From assembly GCA_001512985.1 (NCBI GenBank), contig LFRX01000001.1, positions 1-24,662 on the forward strand: a stretch of DNA of 24,662 bases. The letters are read 5' to 3'. The notes under the pieces were generated by a model. It searched no databases. It had not been told where the DNA came from and worked only from the letters and a program-made list of their open reading frames with translations. Within the stretch, counting starts at the first letter, position 1, and every line of letters starts with the position of its first letter. The DNA is from Acholeplasmatales bacterium DTU056. GTDB taxonomy: Bacteria; Bacillota_I; Bacilli_A; ML615J-28; CAG-698. Below are positions 21,340 through 24,662 of the stretch, piece by piece. The position numbers and the translations under genes were made by a program.

Positions 21340-22425
21340 TTATCCGGTAACGTTATATTCAAACTCGATTCCTTCTTCTTGAGCATCACTTAGTTTTTTA
21401 ATGTCTATTTTCCAATTGGTAACGTATGCGGCAAGGCGAGCGTTTTGACCATTGCGTCCAATCGCGAGAGAATATTGATCATCATCAACTATTACAGTCG
21501 CTTTCTTTTCTTTTTGGTCAAGCATCACACTTAAAACTCTCGCTGGTAGTAACGCCTCAGCAATCAACTCCACCGGATCTTCTTTCCAAGTGAAGACATC
21601 AATTTTTTCATCATTCAAAGCCGCATTGATACTTTTAATTCGTAAACCACCCGCACCTACGCAGGCTCCTTTTGCATCGATATTTGGATTTAAACTCATA
21701 ACGCCAATTTTCGTTCTACTACCAGGATCACGAGCAATACCCATTATTTCAATATCACCATTACTAATTTCTGGAATAGTAATTTCAAATAATCGTTTGA
21801 CAATTTCTTTATTAGCACGTGAGATAAATACTTTTGGTCCTTTCCCGGTTTTTTCGACTTTAGTTATGTAAACTTTCTTTTCATCACCGATGTTATATTC
21901 TTCGCCTTCAAGCCCTTCTTTGATTGGCATATGTGATTCATAACCTAGACCTATATTGAAAGTGATAAATCCATCATTAACACTAACAACTTTTGCAGTA
22001 ATAATATCGCCAACTCTTTCTTTGAAATATTGATAAGCTCTTTCACGTTCTAATTCTTTTAAACCATTGTTAAAAATTTGTTTAAAATATTGTGCTGGTT
22101 TTCGTTTAAATATTGAAAAATCAATTTCAGTTTTAATAATTTGACCAACTTTAGCACGATCCTTAATTTTTTGGGCTTCTTCGAGAAGAATTTGACCACG
22201 TGGCCCATTTGGATCAATTTGGTCAACAACATATTTATATTCGAAAGCCCGTATCTTTTTTTGTTCAAAATTGACTTCTAATTTAATATCACCAGTGTAG
22301 GGGGGATTAACATGGCGACAAGCAACCCCTAATGCAATTTCGACTTTTTTTAAGATATCTTCAATATCTAATTTTCGTTCCTCTGCTATTAATTGTAATG
22401 ACTCAAAAAAGTTTTTACTAATCAT
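21340..22425 (-). CDS. nusA: Transcription termination/antitermination factor NusA
   Basis: NusA binds RNA polymerase and controls pausing, intrinsic termination and antitermination. The 361 residues are typical of Firmicutes, which lack the C-terminal acidic repeats of E. coli NusA. The order is: N-terminal RNAP-binding domain (1-125), S1 domain (about 135-203, VGDIITAKVVSVNDGFITFNI), KH1 (about 210-285, with VGAGGLRIKSI) and KH2 with GRNGQNARLA (323-332). It starts 10 bp after rimP. Confidence 0.97.
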   Translation of the reverse strand: MISKNFFESLQLIAEERKLDIEDILKKVEIALGVACRHVNPPYTGDIKLEVNFEQKKIRAFEYKYVVDQIDPNGPRGQILLEEAQKIKDRAKVGQIIKTEIDFSIFKRKPAQYFKQIFNNGLKELERERAYQYFKERVGDIITAKVVSVNDGFITFNIGLGYESHMPIKEGLEGEEYNIGDEKKVYITKVEKTGKGPKVFISRANKEIVKRLFEITIPEISNGDIEIMGIARDPGSRTKIGVMSLNPNIDAKGACVGAGGLRIKSINAALNDEKIDVFTWKEDPVELIAEALLPARVLSVMLDQKEKKATVIVDDDQYSLAIGRNGQNARLAAYVTNWKIDIKKLSDAQEEGIEFEYNVTG

Positions 22426-22435
22426 ATTATCCTCC

Positions 22436-22888
22436 CTATATTTTTACTGCTAATCTTATTTCTTGAATATCTGCATTTTTAAAGACCGTTTTACTCATTC
22501 GACCTTTGTTATTAATTCGCAATGTTAGAGAGTCATCAGTAACTTCCACTAAATCTCCAAAAAATTTCCCTTTGTCAGTTTTGATACTAACATATCGTCC
22601 TATAGCATGTTCGATTTCACGGCGAGTTTTAAGTTGACGTTCAGCTCCAACTGAACTTACTTCTAGATAATAATCTTCATCTGTAATATCATCTTCATCT
22701 AAAACTTTGCGCATTGCTAAATTTAGCCGTTCGGAATCTTCTAAAGTAAGCCCAAACTCCTTATCCGCAACAACTCTTAATATTTTCATCCCATACTCTT
22801 TCACAAAACTAACACTTACTATTTCTAAACCTAGTTTTTCAGCTTCTTGCTCTGCAATTCGTTTAGCTTTTTCTAACATCGTTTCCAT
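22436..22888 (-). CDS. rimP: Ribosome maturation factor RimP
   Basis: RimP is needed for early 30S subunit assembly. The 150 residues contain the N-terminal alpha/beta domain (ILRVVADKEFGLTLEDSERLN), the family motif YYLEVSSVGAERQL and a C-terminal SH3-like domain (GRYVSIKT...LTLRINNKGR). The start ATG (22886-22888) has a GGTGAT ribosome site with short spacing. It is the first gene of the operon and is preceded by a roughly 85-nt leader containing a terminator-like hairpin. Confidence 0.94.
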   Translation of the reverse strand: METMLEKAKRIAEQEAEKLGLEIVSVSFVKEYGMKILRVVADKEFGLTLEDSERLNLAMRKVLDEDDITDEDYYLEVSSVGAERQLKTRREIEHAIGRYVSIKTDKGKFFGDLVEVTDDSLTLRINNKGRMSKTVFKNADIQEIRLAVKI

Positions 22889-22928
22889 TATATCACCATC
22901 TATTTATTTTAATGAATTTAATATATAA

Positions 22929-22953
22929 AGGAGTGAGACGCATGCTCACTCCT
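22929..22953 (-). promoter_or_regulatory. Terminator-like hairpin in the rimP-nusA leader
   Basis: 9-bp GC-rich stem AGGAGTGAG / CTCACTCCT with a 7-nt loop, followed on the minus strand by TTATATATTAAATT. It lies about 20 nt after the predicted transcription start and 40 nt before rimP. It may terminate readthrough from the rRNA methyltransferase gene, attenuate the operon (NusA being a termination factor), or both. Confidence 0.65.
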
Positions 22954-22978
22954 CATTTCAGTCCTATCATACACTCTT

Positions 22979-23006
22979 ATTATACCACTTTTTTCAACTT
23001 AGTCAA
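22979..23006 (-). promoter_or_regulatory. Sigma-A promoter of the rimP-nusA-infB-rbfA operon
   Basis: -35 TTGACT (23001-23006), 16-bp spacer, -10 TATAAT (22979-22984). The -35 overlaps the last codons and stop of the upstream methyltransferase gene. Confidence 0.82.
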
Positions 23007-23742
23007 GTGAGTTATTAAAATAATACATTATTATCCCCCCAGCAACCCCCACATTCAATGATTCCAAGTTTTCATTTGTTTTGACATAGATATTTTGATC
23101 AGTCATTTGTAAATATTTCGGATTTACTCCTGATCCTTCATTTCCTAAAATCAAAGCATACCGCGAAGGTTTAGGGATGCTTTCCAACTTCACCGCATTT
23201 GTTAAGCTTGTTCCAAATAGGGGTATTTGCATTTGTTTAATTTGAGGAATAACAATATCAAGACTTTCTTGTAAAATAGGAATTTTAAAGATTGCACCTT
23301 GGGTGGCCCGAATAGTTTTATCATTATATAGATCAGCACAGCCATTCCCTAACACAATTAAATCTAAATTAAATCCCAAGGCTGTTCGAATAAGCGTTCC
23401 AATATTTCCAGGATCTTGGACATTATCTAAAAGAAGAATTTTATTTCCCCACAATTTTGGTTTTTGCATCATTTTCACAACTCCAATTATTCCTTGGGGA
23501 CTATTAGTATGAGCTAATTTTTCGATAATATTATTACTCACTAAAATATTATTAATTCCTTTTAAATAATCTTCTTCATTCGTAATTAATACTGTTTGTA
23601 AAAGATTAGCCGCTTTAGCTTCGTTAACTAAATGGTAACCTTCAACTAAAAATAATTGTTGTTGATTCCGATATTTATTTTGTTTTAACTTGGACAATTC
23701 TTTTATGTATTCATTATTTACCGAAGTAATTTTTTTTATCAT
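22999..23742 (-). CDS. rlmP: SpoU/TrmH-family rRNA 2'-O-methyltransferase (YsgA/RlmP-like)
   Basis: A SAM-dependent SPOUT-fold RNA methyltransferase of 247 residues. An N-terminal substrate-binding domain (ITSVNNEYIKELSKLKQNKYR...FLVEGYHLV) precedes the catalytic domain. Motif 1 is DNVQDPGNIGTLIRTA (106-121), motif 2 LILGNEGSG (197-205) and motif 3 ESLNVGVAGGI (227-237). The position matches B. subtilis ysgA, which sits beside an ssp gene and encodes a 23S rRNA methyltransferase; the exact target here is inferred. The ATG (23740-23742) is 4 bp after the stop of the membrane protein gene, with no ribosome site, so it depends on coupling. Confidence 0.9.
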   Translation of the reverse strand: MIKKITSVNNEYIKELSKLKQNKYRNQQQLFLVEGYHLVNEAKAANLLQTVLITNEEDYLKGINNILVSNNIIEKLAHTNSPQGIIGVVKMMQKPKLWGNKILLLDNVQDPGNIGTLIRTALGFNLDLIVLGNGCADLYNDKTIRATQGAIFKIPILQESLDIVIPQIKQMQIPLFGTSLTNAVKLESIPKPSRYALILGNEGSGVNPKYLQMTDQNIYVKTNENLESLNVGVAGGIIMYYFNNSLD

Positions 23743-23746
23743 AGCG

Positions 23747-24304
23747 CTATAAGAGACGTAGCAATGTTACGTAAATGTATATGCCCCCACCGATTAGCAT
23801 AGCAGTTTGAATCCCCCATACAATCAAAAATGTAATTTTATCAAGTTTCTTTTTCAAATTTAGATAAATTGTCCAAGATATTAACATTAATAATACCGGA
23901 ACTGTGTAAAATGCTAAATTGCGGTATAGGGCTGAAGAATAATATAAGGCAGGTGAAATTTTTTTATATAATCCTAATATCGATATTCCAATGATATCAT
24001 ACATCAATATTGGGAAGCATAAAAATATTTGTATTAATCCATAAATTAAAATTAAGATATTGATTTCGTCAAGCTTTGTTTTTGATTTTTCTTTATTATT
24101 TTCTTTTGTTTCGTTTTCCTTCAATGAAAACTGATATTCATATAATAAGGCATCATATTCTTCTAAATACTCCTCATATTCTTGTTCTGTAAGTGTTCGT
24201 TCTTTGGAAGATTGTTGTTTATATTCATCTAGGATTTTTTCTAACTCTTTTAAACGTTGTTCTATTGATCCAGTTGAATTTCCTTGTTTAATTTTATCGC
24301 TCAT
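23747..24304 (-). CDS. Unknown membrane protein with N-terminal coiled coil
   Basis: I do not recognise a family. The 185-residue protein has a hydrophilic, Glu/Lys/Gln-rich N-terminal region predicted to be helical or coiled coil (13-65, SIEQRLKELEKILDEYKQQ and EQEYEEYLEEYDALLYEYQ). A Lys/Asn/Glu linker (66-80) and three hydrophobic segments follow (about 81-110, 130-150 and 157-180). The second and third are joined by a short basic loop (NLKKKLDK). There is no signal peptide; the N-terminus is probably cytoplasmic. The ribosome site GGGGTG is good. It forms a two-gene unit with the rRNA methyltransferase. CATACTAT lies about 20 bp upstream of the start and resembles a sporulation sigma-E -10, but no matching -35 is seen. 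Confidence 0.8.
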   Translation of the reverse strand: MSDKIKQGNSTGSIEQRLKELEKILDEYKQQSSKERTLTEQEYEEYLEEYDALLYEYQFSLKENETKENNKEKSKTKLDEINILILIYGLIQIFLCFPILMYDIIGISILGLYKKISPALYYSSALYRNLAFYTVPVLLMLISWTIYLNLKKKLDKITFLIVWGIQTAMLIGGGIYIYVTLLRLL

Positions 24305-24378
24305 TTTTTCACCCCTCTATCGATAGTATGATATCATATTTTTTTTGATTTTGCCATTCCTTTCTTTAAAAATTAAAA

Positions 24379-24398
24379 AAAGTGTCTTGCGACACTTT
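24379..24398 (-). terminator. Intrinsic terminator after the SASP gene
   Basis: 8-bp stem AAAGTGTC / GACACTTT with a 4-nt loop, followed on the minus strand by TTTTAATTTTTAAAG. Confidence 0.87.
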
Positions 24399-24413
24399 TA
24401 TAAAATTGGTGTA

Positions 24414-24629
24414 TTATTTATTAGTACCTGCCATGCTTTGTTGAGCTTGTCTTACTAATCGTTTAGTAATTTCGCCACCAACAGAACCATTTTGACGGCT
24501 TGTTGCATCTGGACCTAAATTTACACCAAACTCATTAGCGATTTCGTATTTCATTTGGTCGATTGCGCTTTGAGCACCAGGAACTAATAGTCTATTTCTA
24601 CTAGTTTTGTTGTTTGAAGATGTATTCAT
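24414..24629 (-). CDS. ssp: Alpha/beta-type small acid-soluble spore protein
   Basis: A 71-residue DNA-binding protein that saturates forespore DNA and protects it from UV and heat. The two conserved blocks are present: LLVPGAQSAIDQMKYEIANEFGVNLG (14-39), which contains the GPR germination-protease site within EIANEFGV, and TSRQNGSVGGEITKRLVRQAQQ (43-64). This is the alpha/beta type, not gamma or SspI. The start ATG (24627-24629) has AGGAGG ten bases upstream. A sigma-G promoter is expected but would lie at or beyond the window edge. It proves the organism's lineage is spore-forming. Confidence 0.96.
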   Translation of the reverse strand: MNTSSNNKTSRNRLLVPGAQSAIDQMKYEIANEFGVNLGPDATSRQNGSVGGEITKRLVRQAQQSMAGTNK

Positions 24630-24662
24630 TTATTTCACCTCCTGTCATGTATATTTTTAACT

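Noticed and set aside
24305..24365. Sigma-E or sigma-K promoter for the unknown membrane protein (CATACTATC)
   Set aside because: The -10 resembles the consensus but no -35 element lies at the right distance, so it was not listed as a feature.
1..24662. Mollicute genetic code (TGA as Trp), suggested by the low GC
   Set aside because: trmD and uvrC end properly at TGA, ATGA overlaps occur, Trp is encoded by TGG, and cell-wall and spore genes are present.
1..24662. CRISPR arrays, tRNA or rRNA genes, insertion sequences, phage genes
   Set aside because: No regularly spaced repeats, cloverleaf-like segments with TTCRA loops, transposase motifs or integrase motifs were seen on either strand.

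Overview
The window is about 24.7 kb of AT-rich, gene-dense chromosome from a low-GC, endospore-forming Gram-positive bacterium. Spore genes are visible: a GerE-type regulator, an alpha/beta-type SASP, YlbD- and YlbE-like proteins and a YjcZ-like miniprotein. Peptidoglycan synthesis (murC), RNase J and CcpA also point to Bacilli-type Firmicutes. TGA acts as a stop (trmD, uvrC, cadA-type neighbours with ATGA overlaps), so this is not a code-4 mollicute. Several local gene neighbourhoods match Bacillus subtilis (tyrS/ccpA/murC; rnjA/ykrA/defB/yktA; gerE/uvrC; ysgA/ssp). The low GC and rearranged order suggest a deep Bacilli lineage such as a Turicibacter-, Haloplasma- or Erysipelotrichia-like organism. 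That placement is inference.

Layout, left to right. 1-3032 (minus): 5' part of tyrS, a CcpA-like LacI regulator with its own promoter, and murC. 3108-9419 (minus): the ribosome-maturation cluster rpsP-khpA-rimM-trmD-rplS in its usual order, but opened at two points. A zinc-efflux cassette (CzrA/SmtB-like repressor plus P1B ATPase, with its own promoter, operator and terminator) lies between khpA and rimM. Two predicted lipoproteins (a rhodanese-like protein without the catalytic Cys, and a trypsin-like protease) lie between trmD and rplS. rplS has its own promoter and an L19-type leader.

9500-11740: a sporulation-flavoured block with YlbE- and YlbD-like genes behind a perfect 11-bp hairpin, rsuA, a Pro/Gly/Phe-rich coiled-coil protein, a UPF0223 gene and a 37-residue YjcZ-like protein. 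The last of these lies behind a sigma-K-like promoter with a possible GerE box. 11802-15192: peptide deformylase, a Cof-type HAD phosphatase and RNase J, separated by bidirectional terminators. 15191-18103 (minus): a DEDDh exonuclease, gerE with a very good sigma-K-type promoter, and uvrC.

18152-22888 (minus): the rimP-nusA-ylxR-ylxQ-infB-rbfA transcription/translation operon, with a strong promoter and a terminator-like hairpin in its leader. 22999-24629 (minus): an SpoU-type rRNA methyltransferase translationally coupled to an unknown three-helix membrane protein, then an alpha/beta SASP.

Most genes are core information-processing functions. The unusual parts are the insertions into the rpsP-rplS cluster, the secreted rhodanese/protease pair, and a small set of genes that look mother-cell regulated. 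No tRNA, rRNA, CRISPR array, transposon or phage gene was seen. No gene-free stretch exceeds 300 bases.
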